A stretch of DNA of 64,000 nucleotides from Klebsiella sp. WP3-W18-ESBL-02 (GCF_014168815.1 NZ_AP021972.1:124001-188000), one strand, 5' to 3'; counted from the first letter of the stretch, positions 8,572 through 17,021 are shown. Translations and numbers: made by a program. The notes: a model not told the origin generated them from the letters alone.

Positions 8572-9435
8572 ATGCAGAAATTCTTCGGTATCGTGATCAT
8601 CATGGGGTGCGTGGTTGGCGGCTTTCTTATGTCCGGCGGCCAGCTCTCTTCTTTCTGGCAGCCGGGTGAAATTATCATCATTCTGGGTGCTGGCCTGGGG
8701 GCGATGGTGCTCGCCAACCCCCGCGCCGTGCTGGCGGAAATGTACCGCCAGTTTCGCGGCATTATGCGCAAAAACGAATACACCAACGAATACCAGCGCC
8801 AGTTGCTGATGCTGCTGTATGAACTGCTTGAACTGGTGCAGGACGGCGGCCTGAAGGTGCTGGACGAACACATTGAAGCGCCGGAAAACAGCGCGCTGTT
8901 CCAGAAATACCCGCTGATGCTGCGCGACAAAGCGCTGGTGACGTTTATCTCCGATAACTTCCGCCTGATGGCGATGGGCAAGATTAACGAACACGAGCTG
9001 GAAGGCATCCTGGAGCAGGAGCTGGTGGCGATGGAAGAGAACCTGCTGCAGCCGTCTCGCTCGCTCCAGCGTACGGCAGAAGCGATGCCGGGCTTCGGGA
9101 TCTGCGCGGCGGTACTGGGGATCATCATTACCATGCAATCGATCGACGGCTCGATTGCGGTGATCGGCGTGAAGGTCGCCGCTGCGCTGGTCGGCACCTT
9201 CCTCGGCGTTTTCTTCTGCTACTGCTTAATGGACCCGGTGGCGAACGCCATGGAACAGCGCACCAAGAAACAGCTGGCGGTGCTGGAGTGCGTGCGTACG
9301 GTGCTGGTTAACCACGTTGCGGGCAAACCCACGCTGCTGGCGGTGGATGCCGGTCGCAAAATGCTGCCGATGGACACCAAGCCGACCTTCGCCACCCTGG
9401 ACGGCTGGGTTAACCAGATGATTGGTGAAGTCTGA
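8572..9435 (+). CDS. lafT: Lateral flagellar stator protein LafT (MotA-like)
   Basis: This 287-residue MotA homologue has two membrane segments near the N-terminus (about 1-20 and 32-50). A long cytoplasmic loop (FRLMAMGKINEHELEGILEQEL region) follows, then two more segments (about 175-220; MPGFGICAAVLGIIITMQSIDG, then KVAAALVGTFLGVFFCYCLMDPVANAME). With LafU it forms the ion channel driving the lateral motor. Family members in lateral systems use protons. It starts 7 bases after lafS and its stop overlaps the lafU start. Confidence 0.9.
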   Translation: MQKFFGIVIIMGCVVGGFLMSGGQLSSFWQPGEIIIILGAGLGAMVLANPRAVLAEMYRQFRGIMRKNEYTNEYQRQLLMLLYELLELVQDGGLKVLDEHIEAPENSALFQKYPLMLRDKALVTFISDNFRLMAMGKINEHELEGILEQELVAMEENLLQPSRSLQRTAEAMPGFGICAAVLGIIITMQSIDGSIAVIGVKVAAALVGTFLGVFFCYCLMDPVANAMEQRTKKQLAVLECVRTVLVNHVAGKPTLLAVDAGRKMLPMDTKPTFATLDGWVNQMIGEV

Positions 9436-10361
9436 TGCGCAGCCGCAACAAAGAACATACCACGATCATCAAACGCTCCTCGCGCAAAAGCCATGATGCC
9501 TTTCATGGCGGCGCGTGGAAGGTGGCTTTTGCCGACTTTACGCTGGCGATGATGGCGCTGTTTATGGTGCTGTGGATTATGGGTGCGGTGACGGAAGAAG
9601 AGCGTAAAGAGATTGTTTCGCTGCTGCACGGCGAGTCGATTTTTGAAGGAAACGCGTTGACGCCGGTGACCCAGAAAGAGGGCAACGGCGGCAAGATAGC
9701 GCTGCTGGACACGCGGCATGCAAAGAAAGACGCGTTGAAAGAACAGGCGCAGAAAGACGCCGCGTTGGCGAGTCAAATGAACGGTGCCGAGAGCCTGAGC
9801 GACGTTAAGGCCCGCTCGCAGAGCGAGATTGAGGATCTGGCGCGCACGATCATGAAGATCACTTCGGCCTACGATGCCCAGGCCAACCTGAAGATGGAAA
9901 TTGTGCCGCAGGGGCTGCGTATTCTGGTCACCGACGACCAGAAGCGTGAGATGTTCCAGCGCAGCAGCGCCATTCTGACGCCGTTTTTCCGCCGTCTGCT
10001 GACCGAGTTCGCGCCTGAACTGAACAAGATAGATAACAAGATCATCATCACCGGGCATACCGATGCCACCCGCTTCCGCGACCAGGAGCTGTACAACAAC
10101 TGGAATCTCTCCGGCGAGCGTGCAATGCAGGCGCGTAGCGTGCTGACCCGCAGCGGACTGGATGCCAGCAAGATTTTACAGGTCAGCGGCATGGCCGATC
10201 AGATGCTGCTGGACCCGGAAAATCCGCTGAGCTCCGCGAACCGCCGCATTGAGATTATGGTGCTGACGAATTCCGCGAGCGATTCGTTGTACCAGTTCTT
10301 TGGCCAGCATGGCGAGAAGGTGATTAAGCCGCTGGTCGATAAGATCAGTCACAACCGATAA
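9435..10361 (+). CDS. lafU: Lateral flagellar stator protein LafU (MotB-like), full length
   Basis: This 308-residue MotB homologue has one membrane helix (about residues 29-50, GGAWKVAFADFTLAMMALFMVLWIM) containing Asp34, the expected ion-binding residue. A plug/linker region follows, then an OmpA-like peptidoglycan-binding domain (about 185-280; IITGHTDATRFRDQELYNNWNLSGERAMQARSVL, then ANRRIEIMVLT). In E. coli K-12 only a truncated remnant of this gene (mbhA) survives, whereas this copy is intact. The next gene starts 14 bases later, so transcription probably continues. Confidence 0.9.
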   Translation: MRSRNKEHTTIIKRSSRKSHDAFHGGAWKVAFADFTLAMMALFMVLWIMGAVTEEERKEIVSLLHGESIFEGNALTPVTQKEGNGGKIALLDTRHAKKDALKEQAQKDAALASQMNGAESLSDVKARSQSEIEDLARTIMKITSAYDAQANLKMEIVPQGLRILVTDDQKREMFQRSSAILTPFFRRLLTEFAPELNKIDNKIIITGHTDATRFRDQELYNNWNLSGERAMQARSVLTRSGLDASKILQVSGMADQMLLDPENPLSSANRRIEIMVLTNSASDSLYQFFGQHGEKVIKPLVDKISHNR

Positions 10362-10375
10362 CCCGATATAACGCC

Positions 10376-11173
10376 GTGAAACGTTTCCTGATTACCATCC
10401 CCTTTGTACCTGCTCGGGCGACCCTGTCCCGACAGGTACGCTTTTTTTCCCTTTTTTTGCTGGCGCTACTGATGGCGTCAGGTTACGCCAATGCCAAGCC
10501 GCAGCCCGCAAAGACCGCGCAGGCAAAATCCGTCAGCGAAGCGCAAAAGCGCAAGCTGAACCGCGAACGGCTGCTGGCGAAGGCCAAAAAGCGCGCCGTA
10601 GCGGTGCCGCCGATGCCGGAGCAAAAGCGACGTGAGATAGCGAAAAGAATCGCCGAGCGCGCCAAAAACCGCGAAGTGCTGGCGATGCATGGCCGCTGGA
10701 CGCCGGGCCAGCTGGGGGGATCGCAAGCGCTGTGGGATGACGTGCAGGAAGGTAAAGTGGCGAAAAAAACCGCGCTTCCACACGGCAGTTTCCGCCTGCG
10801 CACGGTGTTGCATCGTCTGCAAAGCCAGCTCGGTAAACCCTATCTGTGGGGCGGTAAGAGCCCGACCGAGGGCTTCGACTGTAGCGGGCTGGTGTTCTAC
10901 GCCTTTAACCACGTGCTGGACCGCAAGCTGCCGCGCACCGCTAACGGCATGTATCAGGATAACCATCTGAAGTCGATTCACCGGGGCAGCCTGAAGCAGG
11001 GCGATTTGGTGTTCTTCAACATTAATCAGCGACCTGGCGCCGATCATGTCGGCGTCTATCTCGGCGATGGGCGCTTTATTGAAGCGCCGCGCACCGGGCT
11101 GAATATCCGTATCAGCAAGCTGTCGGACGATTTCTGGCAGTCCCATTATCTTGGCGCCCGCCGCGTTCTGTAG
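10376..11173 (+). CDS. Secreted NlpC/P60 peptidoglycan hydrolase, co-transcribed with lafU
   Basis: This 265-residue protein begins with GTG. A basic N-terminus and a hydrophobic stretch (about 22-36) suggest a signal peptide or anchor, followed by a very Lys/Arg-rich coiled segment (40-100). The C-terminal domain (145-262) is NlpC/P60: PYLWGGKSPTEGFDCSGLVFYAFN with catalytic Cys169, and GADHVGVYLGDGRFIEAPRTG with His224. The third catalytic position, usually His/Asn/Gln in F-I-H-A-P, is Glu236 here. The family cuts D-Glu-mDAP or related bonds in stem peptides. Lying 14 bases after lafU, it may open the wall for flagellar or stator assembly (inference). E. coli has the NlpC/P60 gene yafL near its Flag-2 remnant, but in a different arrangement. 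Confidence 0.8.
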   Translation: MKRFLITIPFVPARATLSRQVRFFSLFLLALLMASGYANAKPQPAKTAQAKSVSEAQKRKLNRERLLAKAKKRAVAVPPMPEQKRREIAKRIAERAKNREVLAMHGRWTPGQLGGSQALWDDVQEGKVAKKTALPHGSFRLRTVLHRLQSQLGKPYLWGGKSPTEGFDCSGLVFYAFNHVLDRKLPRTANGMYQDNHLKSIHRGSLKQGDLVFFNINQRPGADHVGVYLGDGRFIEAPRTGLNIRISKLSDDFWQSHYLGARRVL

Positions 11174-11219
11174 AACGGCGTGGCGCGTTAAAAACACCTT
11201 CTGAACTGAGACTTTGACC

Positions 11220-12263
11220 ATGACGCGTATGAAATTTGCCATTGATGATGGCTCGACCAACGTAAAAATTAGCTGGATTGAAAATGGCACTCTGAAAACC
11301 GTGGTGTCGCCGAACTCGTTCCGTAAAGACTGGAAGAGCGCGGCGCTGCTGCGCGGCCAGGCGGTGTATAACTACACCATCGGCACCACCAAATACACCT
11401 ACGATGCAACCTCCGATAAGGCGCTATCGACGACCCACATCGATTATCAGTATGACGATCTCAATCTGCTGGCGGTGCACCACGCGCTGCTGCTGACCGG
11501 CATGACGCCGTGCGATGTTGAAGTGATTGTGACGCTGCCGATTACCCAGTACTACAACCCGGACGACTGCCAGCGCAACGAAAGCCGCATTGAAGCCAAG
11601 CGCCGCAACCTGATGCGTGATATCGCGCTGAACAAAGGTGAACTGTTCCGTATCGTCGACGTGCAGGTCATGCCGGAAAGCCTGCCGGCCGCGCTGTCGC
11701 ATCTGCTGAACTCCAACGTGACCGAATTCACCAAATCACTGGTGATCGACTGCGGCGGCACCACGCTGGATATGGGGGTGATTGTCGGCGAATTTGACGA
11801 TGTCTCCGCGATTTACGGCAATAACGAAATCGGCGTAGCTATGGTGACCGACGCCACGCGTAAACTGCTGGCCGCTGCTGACAGCGACTCCAGCTATCTG
11901 GTGGCTAATGAGCTGATTAAACGCCGCCATGACGATGAATTTGTGAAAAGCGTGATTAACGATGAATCGCGCATTGCCGACATTCTCGAGCGTATCGAGA
12001 TTAAAATTCAGGAGTTGGGCGACCAGGTGGCCTATGAGGCGAAGAAGTTTGCCAAGAACCCGAACCGCGTGTACCTGGTGGGCGGCGGCGCACATCTGAT
12101 TGAGAGCGCGGTGCGCGAAACCTACGCCACCCTCGGCGATCGCGTGATTACCATCGACGCTCCGCAGAGCGCGCTGTCGCGCGAGATTTGCCTCTATCAC
12201 GCGGATACCAGCGTGGAGACGGTAGCGGCACCGCACATGGCCGAGGTGGGCGACGATGAGTAA
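11220..12263 (+). CDS. ParM/StbA-type actin-like ATPase, chromosomal, in the lateral flagellar operon
   Basis: This 347-residue protein resembles ParM of plasmid R1 over its whole length. Residues 9-14 DDGSTN form the phosphate-1 loop, with SPNSF at 30-34, VHHALLLTG at 86-94, MPESLPA at 151-157, IDCGGTTLD at 176-184 (phosphate-2) and VGGGAHLI at 287-294 (adenosine motif). ParM polymerises with ATP and pushes plasmids apart through ParR bound to the parC centromere. No iteron-like repeats are visible in the 46 bases upstream or after the partner gene, so a centromere is lacking nearby. It follows the NlpC/P60 gene by 46 bases and overlaps the next gene by 8. TTG at 11214 is in frame, but ATG 11220 is preferred. 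Confidence 0.85.
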   Translation: MTRMKFAIDDGSTNVKISWIENGTLKTVVSPNSFRKDWKSAALLRGQAVYNYTIGTTKYTYDATSDKALSTTHIDYQYDDLNLLAVHHALLLTGMTPCDVEVIVTLPITQYYNPDDCQRNESRIEAKRRNLMRDIALNKGELFRIVDVQVMPESLPAALSHLLNSNVTEFTKSLVIDCGGTTLDMGVIVGEFDDVSAIYGNNEIGVAMVTDATRKLLAAADSDSSYLVANELIKRRHDDEFVKSVINDESRIADILERIEIKIQELGDQVAYEAKKFAKNPNRVYLVGGGAHLIESAVRETYATLGDRVITIDAPQSALSREICLYHADTSVETVAAPHMAEVGDDE

Positions 12264-12918
12264 CAGGCACATTCGCCGCGTTAATCTCTCGCTGCATTTG
12301 TCGCCGGAACATTCGCGCGCGGATCTGCGCGCCATGCTGCAACTGAAAAAGTGGCATCAGACGTTGAGCCAGGCGGGCAACAACCCGGGCGATGCGAGTA
12401 TGGAAATGCGCCGTTTTCACCGCAACGTCTATCTTGCCGGGCTGCAATTGCAGCTGCTGAACCCGCAGCTGTGCAGCCACGTGGCCGAATCCATGGGGCG
12501 TGAAACGCTGACCCTGGACGCGCTGTGCAGCGAGCTGACCGCGGCACAGCTGCTGCCCGCCAGCGTCGCCGCTGAATCGGTAGCAGACGCGCCTGCGCCC
12601 AGCGTCGATTTCAGCAAGCAGCAGCTGCGGCAGATGCGCGCGCTGATGTCGGACGCGCTCCAGCGCCAGCCGGCTCCAGCGCCGGCCGAACCGGATGACG
12701 GCATGCACGAAACGCTCGGCCAGCTGCGCAGTGAAGTCGCCCAGCTAAAAGCGCTGCTGAACCAGCAGCACCTGTTGCTACAGCAGCTGCGCCTGTCCGG
12801 CCGCACCGCGCCGGCGGCGGAGAATGTGAAAAACGGTCTCACCGAAGAAGTGGACCTGAGCACCCTCGCGGCCCCGGCGCAAAAGATGAAGCAAATCCGC
12901 CAGAAAGGCATTTTTTAA
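12256..12918 (+). CDS. ParR/StbB-like partner of the actin-like ATPase
   Basis: This 220-residue protein is translationally coupled to the ParM-like gene (8-base overlap, ATGAGTAA). Its N-terminal ~90 residues align by eye with R1 ParR: a short beta strand RRVNLSLHLSP, then helices FHRNVYLAGLQLQLLNPQLCSHVAESMGRETLTLD, close to ParR's ..AALTAGLALYRQDP..LLCELLGKETTFSD... ParR is a ribbon-helix-helix adaptor. It is about twice the length of R1 ParR (117). The extra part holds an Ala/Pro linker, a coiled coil (about 155-190) and a C-terminal basic peptide (KMKQIRQKGIF) that could be the ParM-contacting tail. What it binds, DNA or a flagellar component, is open. Confidence 0.65.
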   Translation: MSNRHIRRVNLSLHLSPEHSRADLRAMLQLKKWHQTLSQAGNNPGDASMEMRRFHRNVYLAGLQLQLLNPQLCSHVAESMGRETLTLDALCSELTAAQLLPASVAAESVADAPAPSVDFSKQQLRQMRALMSDALQRQPAPAPAEPDDGMHETLGQLRSEVAQLKALLNQQHLLLQQLRLSGRTAPAAENVKNGLTEEVDLSTLAAPAQKMKQIRQKGIF

Positions 12919-13029
12919 GACACAAAGGCACGTCAGAAGCGGGTTCGCAGGGTTTTATTGCCGGCGAGGCTTAAGTTATTCGGTGCAGGCGTCGCCTTTT
13001 CTGGACAGTTATCGCGGTATGAGGCCGGT

Positions 13030-13821
13030 ATGGAAAAGAGTGCAAATTATGTGGTGCGCTGCGTAGAGAACGCCAAATTCGATGTGGGGATTGATTTTGT
13101 CATTCAGCCTATCTTCGATTTATCCCGGGTGGCCTGCATCGGCGGCGAAGTGCTGGTTCGCGGTACGCACCGCCGCAACGTCGTGCCGCCGGTCGCTTTT
13201 ATTCAGCACCTTGAAGAGAACGGCACCATCGTTGAGATGGGCTACTACGTGATGGAAAAAGCGTTGTCGTTTATCGCGCAGAAGCAGGCGGACGCGCACG
13301 AAGCGTTTATGTACACGCTGAACATTTCCGCCGTGCAGCTTAACGACCCCGAGTTTGCCGACCACGCGCTGGGCATTGTCGAAACGCGCCAGCTGCACGC
13401 GGCACAGTTGGTCTTTGAAATTACGCCTGGCCCGATCGCGCTAAACGAGGCGGGATTGAAGAATCTACAGGCATTGCAGGATGAAGGTATCAACATTGCC
13501 TGGGACGGCGTCGGTTCGCTGGAGATCCTGCGCGAGCGGTTGGCCTGCTGGGAGCCAGACTATATCAAGCTCGATCGCAGCTGTCTGGCCTGCAACCGGC
13601 AAGAGGAAACCGCGAGCATCCTCCAGCTGATTGCCCAGCATGATATCGACGTCATTATTGAAGGCGTTGAAAACTATACGCAAATATCCAGCATGCTGAA
13701 GCAGGGCGTGAAATATGGGCAGGGATACCTGTTTTCCCGGCCGATCAGCAAAGAGAGCTTCCAGCGTGAATACATGCAGCACCAGCAGGCGCAAACGCGC
13801 GCTGCTCACGCGCAGCGTTAA
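13030..13821 (+). CDS. Stand-alone EAL-domain protein, probably catalytically impaired
   Basis: This 263-residue protein consists only of an EAL (c-di-GMP phosphodiesterase) domain. Landmarks are GGEVLVRG (E40; EVL instead of EAL), NIS (98-100), FEITP (129-133, canonical E-x-T-E), WDGVGSL (158-164), YIKLDR (178-183), EGVEN (211-215) and QGYLFSRP (231-238). The second Asp of the DDFG motif, a metal ligand, is Gly160. That substitution and the altered neighbours suggest loss of hydrolysis, as in regulatory EAL proteins such as YdiV. The frame is open from 12958, but ATG 13030 has a GAGG ribosome site and starts the domain. Next to lateral flagella it may bind c-di-GMP or a flagellar regulator (inference). 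Confidence 0.8.
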   Translation: MEKSANYVVRCVENAKFDVGIDFVIQPIFDLSRVACIGGEVLVRGTHRRNVVPPVAFIQHLEENGTIVEMGYYVMEKALSFIAQKQADAHEAFMYTLNISAVQLNDPEFADHALGIVETRQLHAAQLVFEITPGPIALNEAGLKNLQALQDEGINIAWDGVGSLEILRERLACWEPDYIKLDRSCLACNRQEETASILQLIAQHDIDVIIEGVENYTQISSMLKQGVKYGQGYLFSRPISKESFQREYMQHQQAQTRAAHAQR

Positions 13822-13845
13822 GCGTGCGGATGGAATTAACGAGCG

Positions 13846-15438
13846 ATGAACAAAACGTACGCCGGTAAAGCCGAGCACAGAAATACTGTGCTGGTGATTT
13901 TGGTTTTTGTGGCCGCCGTGGCCCTGGCCATCTGGATGACGTTCTCTATTGCGCAGCAGCAGCTGAACGCGCAGATTGGACGCCAGGCAATGCCTATTCG
14001 TAGCGCGGTGGAAAACCTGCTGGGCGAGACGCGCAGCGTCGTGCTCGAAGCGAAGGGATGGATGGGCAAAAGCTGTAATCGGCAGATGGAAAGCCGCCTG
14101 AATGGGTTACAGACGCGTGAGTTGAGCATGCTGGCGATCAACCTGCTGGACGGTAACCGCATCACCTGTTCTTCACTGCTGGCAAATCAGGGCGTACGCA
14201 TAGACCTCAACGGCTTCAGCGCGCAGGGGGTGAAGATTGATGATTCCGTGGCATCGGCAGGCATCCCGGTTTTTTCAATCTATCAACGTGGCCTCAACGG
14301 TGAAGGTATCGTGGTTGCTGCAGATCTGCGCTACCTGTGGGGCATCACCGGCAACAGCAACCGCGATGAGCGTTTTGCGCTGTTGGTCAATAACAAGCTG
14401 CTCACCAATAAGGGCATTTTTGCCGGTTCTGAGGCGCAGCGCGGCGCACTGGACTATCAGCAGCGCCTGACCGGCGAAGACTATACGCTGGTCTGGCGCA
14501 TGCCCAGCGCGCAAGAGGTCTGGCGTGAAATTCTGGGTTCCTGGTTCTATTTGTTGGTTATCATCGCCACGCCGCTATTATTGACGGCGCTGGTCTGGTC
14601 GCTGCTGACGCGTCGCCGTTCGCTGTACCAGTATTTGATTAACGCGGTGCACGAAGACCGCATCATGCCTTACTATCAGCCGATTATTTGTGCCCACAGT
14701 AACCGGGTGATTGGCGCAGAAGTTTTGGCCCGCTGGGATCACCCTGAGATTGGTTTTGTGCCGCCGGATATTTTCATCCCGGTCGCCGAAAAGACCCAGA
14801 TGATTGGCCTGATGACCGAAAACCTGCTCAAACGGGTGCTTGCCGACTACCAGCGCCCGGATAGCATGCTGCCGGACGGGTTTATCTTTAACGTCAATAT
14901 CAGCCACACGCACCTGGCAGCGGAAGATTTCGGCGCATTTACCCGGGCGTTTGCCGCGCGCTTTAAGCGGCTGGGGCTGCGGCTGGCGTTTGAGTTTACG
15001 GAAAACGAGCAGCTCGATCTTAACGGCGATTTGCTCAATAAGATCAAGGTGATCCGCGATAGCGGTATCGCTATCTCGCTGGATGACTTTGGGACCGGGT
15101 TCTCGAATCTGTCGTGGATTGCCAGCCTGAACCCGGACAGCATCAAGATTGACCGCATGTTTATCAACCAGATTTCGCCGGATGCCTCCACGCCGCTGAT
15201 TAACTGTGTGATCGACATGGCCAAGCAGATGGGCATTCAGACGGTGGCGGAAGGGGTTGAACACGACTATCAGGTCTCGTGGCTACAGGAAAACAACATC
15301 GATTGTTTCCAGGGATATTTCTATTCCAGACCGCTCACCTTTACGGCATTTATCGACTATTTCCGCCATGACGTGATGACTCAGCATCTGCGAATGCCGC
15401 CGCATCCGCACGACACCTCTTTGCCGCACCAGGCCTGA
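13846..15438 (+). CDS. Membrane CSS-motif EAL phosphodiesterase (PdeC-like)
   Basis: This 530-residue protein has membrane segments at about residues 13-33 and 227-251 enclosing a periplasmic CSS-motif domain (C76 in GKSCNRQ and the C108-S-S motif in ITCSSLLANQG). A cytoplasmic EAL domain follows (about 265-510). The domain keeps the catalytic signature: IGAEVLARWDHP, NINISH-like NVNISHTHL, FEFTEN, ISLDDFGTGFSNLSW, DSIKIDRMFI, TVAEGVEHD and FQGYFYSRP. CSS domains in the family respond to disulfide/redox state (DsbA/DsbB). It is 24 bases downstream of the degenerate EAL gene and probably co-transcribed. Predicted role: lower c-di-GMP and favour motility over sessile growth. Confidence 0.88.
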   Translation: MNKTYAGKAEHRNTVLVILVFVAAVALAIWMTFSIAQQQLNAQIGRQAMPIRSAVENLLGETRSVVLEAKGWMGKSCNRQMESRLNGLQTRELSMLAINLLDGNRITCSSLLANQGVRIDLNGFSAQGVKIDDSVASAGIPVFSIYQRGLNGEGIVVAADLRYLWGITGNSNRDERFALLVNNKLLTNKGIFAGSEAQRGALDYQQRLTGEDYTLVWRMPSAQEVWREILGSWFYLLVIIATPLLLTALVWSLLTRRRSLYQYLINAVHEDRIMPYYQPIICAHSNRVIGAEVLARWDHPEIGFVPPDIFIPVAEKTQMIGLMTENLLKRVLADYQRPDSMLPDGFIFNVNISHTHLAAEDFGAFTRAFAARFKRLGLRLAFEFTENEQLDLNGDLLNKIKVIRDSGIAISLDDFGTGFSNLSWIASLNPDSIKIDRMFINQISPDASTPLINCVIDMAKQMGIQTVAEGVEHDYQVSWLQENNIDCFQGYFYSRPLTFTAFIDYFRHDVMTQHLRMPPHPHDTSLPHQA

Positions 15439-15628
15439 GGCCGTCGGCGTCGCCAACCTCTCCGGCTGGGCCCGCAAAATGCATCCGCGGGGCAGCCGGG
15501 AGGTGCCTGCCTATTATTGCTTTATTGATAACAGTCTATTGCTATTTATACCATTTATGTAATTAGTCAGCGGTCGTATCCTTCTTCGCATCACGTTACC
15601 GAGCGTAACGCCCTAAACCGAACAGGAT

Positions 15629-15847
15629 ATGATGATGAAAATGCTTACCGCGATTTTTGCTGCCTCTCTGCTGTCTGCCACTGCTTTTAGCGCCTCGGCG
15701 CAAAGCGTCACCGCCACGGGCTCCACGCTGGACTCCGCCGAAGCGGTGATTGCCCAGAAAGCAAAACAGATGCACGCCTCTGAATACAAAATCACCAGCG
15801 CCCGCATGGGCAACACCGTGACCATGAGCGCTGAACTGTATCAATAA
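15629..15847 (+). CDS. Small periplasmic DUF1471 (YdgH/BhsA/McbA-type) protein
   Basis: This 72-residue protein has a clear signal peptide (MMMKMLTAIFAASLLSATAFSASA, cleavage near residue 24). The mature part of about 48 residues reads QSVTATGSTLDSAEAVIAQKAKQMHASEYKITSARMGNTVTMSAELYQ. The DUF1471 pattern is visible: Thr-rich start, an Ala-rich helix and a final beta pair. Members are small stress- or biofilm-linked periplasmic proteins with unclear activity. Three ATG codons follow one another, so the exact start is open. Upstream (15593-15607) a GTTAC/GTAAC inverted repeat may be an operator. The oxidoreductase gene follows 16 bases later. Confidence 0.8.
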   Translation: MMMKMLTAIFAASLLSATAFSASAQSVTATGSTLDSAEAVIAQKAKQMHASEYKITSARMGNTVTMSAELYQ

Positions 15848-15863
15848 GAGGGGGGACAACAGC

Positions 15864-16964
15864 ATGTTATTCAATCAATACGCACTTAATGACCTGTCGC
15901 TGGCCAACCGCATCGTGATGCCGCCGATGACCCGCTCACGCGCCGGTGACGGCGATGTCGCCACCGACATGATGGCCGACTACTATGCCCAGCGCGCCAG
16001 CGCGGGGCTCATCATCAGCGAAGGCACGCAGATTAGCCCGCAGGGCCAGGGCTACGCCTGGACGCCGGGCATGTACTCCGAGGCGCAGATTGCCGGCTGG
16101 AAAAAAGTGACCGACGCGGTACACCGGGCGGGCGGTAAAATCTTTGCCCAGCTGTGGCATGTGGGCCGCGTTTCACATGCGGCATTACAGCCGAACGGCG
16201 CACAGCCGGTGTCTTCGTCCGCCATTCAGGCCGAAGGCGTGAAGGTCTTCGTGGACGTAGAAGGCCGCGGCCCGCAAAGCGGCGTGGGCGCGATGCTTCA
16301 GCATGATATGCCGCGCGCGCTGCGTACCGATGAGATCCCCGCTATCGTCAACGACTATGCGCAGGCGGCGCGTAATGCGATTGCTGCTGGTTTTGACGGC
16401 ATTGAGCTGCACGGTGCCAACGGCTATCTGATCAACCAGTTTATCGATTCACAGGCTAACCTGCGCGACGACGAATACGGCGGCTCGCTGCAAAATCGCC
16501 TGCGCTTTATGAAAGAGGTGGTGGCCGCGGTATCCGAGGCGATTGGTAAAGAGCGGGTGGGGATCCGCCTGGCACCGCTCACCACGCTGATGGGCTCGCG
16601 TGACGACACGCCGGAAGCCACCTATCTGGCCGCCGCCAGCGTGCTGAGCGAGATGGGCATCGCCTATATTCATATCGCCGAAGCCGACTGGGAAGATGCG
16701 CCGGTGATGCCGGCGGCGTTTAAAGAAGCGCTGCGCATTATCTTCCACGGCACGCTGATCTATTCCGCTAAATACACCAAAGCCCGCGCGGAAGAGGCGC
16801 TGGCGAAGGGCTGGGCGGACCTGATTGGCTTTGGCCGCCCGTTTATCGCCAACCCGGATTTACCGTATCGTCTGCAGCATGATTTGCCGCTGAATGCGCC
16901 GGTGAAGGAGCAGTTCTTCGGCGGTGGGAAGGCGGGGTATGTAGATTACCCGACGGTGGGGTGA
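15864..16964 (+). CDS. Old Yellow Enzyme family NADH:flavin oxidoreductase (enoate/alkene reductase, NemA-like)
   Basis: This 366-residue TIM-barrel flavoenzyme binds FMN and reduces activated C=C bonds or nitro compounds with NAD(P)H. Family motifs are ANRIVMPPMTRSRA near the N-terminus, FAQLWHVGRVSHAALQPNG, FDGIELHGANGYLINQFIDSQANLRDDEYGGSLQNRLRF (His-Asn pair in HGAN binds the substrate) and LIGFGRPFIANPDLPYRL (phosphate site). The length is typical. The gene lies 16 bases behind the DUF1471 gene, so the two may form a small stress operon. No TetR-type nemR gene is adjacent, unlike E. coli nemRA. Confidence 0.85.
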   Translation: MLFNQYALNDLSLANRIVMPPMTRSRAGDGDVATDMMADYYAQRASAGLIISEGTQISPQGQGYAWTPGMYSEAQIAGWKKVTDAVHRAGGKIFAQLWHVGRVSHAALQPNGAQPVSSSAIQAEGVKVFVDVEGRGPQSGVGAMLQHDMPRALRTDEIPAIVNDYAQAARNAIAAGFDGIELHGANGYLINQFIDSQANLRDDEYGGSLQNRLRFMKEVVAAVSEAIGKERVGIRLAPLTTLMGSRDDTPEATYLAAASVLSEMGIAYIHIAEADWEDAPVMPAAFKEALRIIFHGTLIYSAKYTKARAEEALAKGWADLIGFGRPFIANPDLPYRLQHDLPLNAPVKEQFFGGGKAGYVDYPTVG

Positions 16965-17021
16965 GGGGGCTCAGCAGCCCAGGAGAGTTTTTCTACGCGG
17001 TGCGCTCGGGACAGATTCTCT

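Noticed and set aside
11220..12918. ParMR as evidence for an integrated plasmid
   Set aside because: No replication, mobilisation or toxin-antitoxin genes and no centromere repeats are nearby; the genes are packed behind lafU like operon members.
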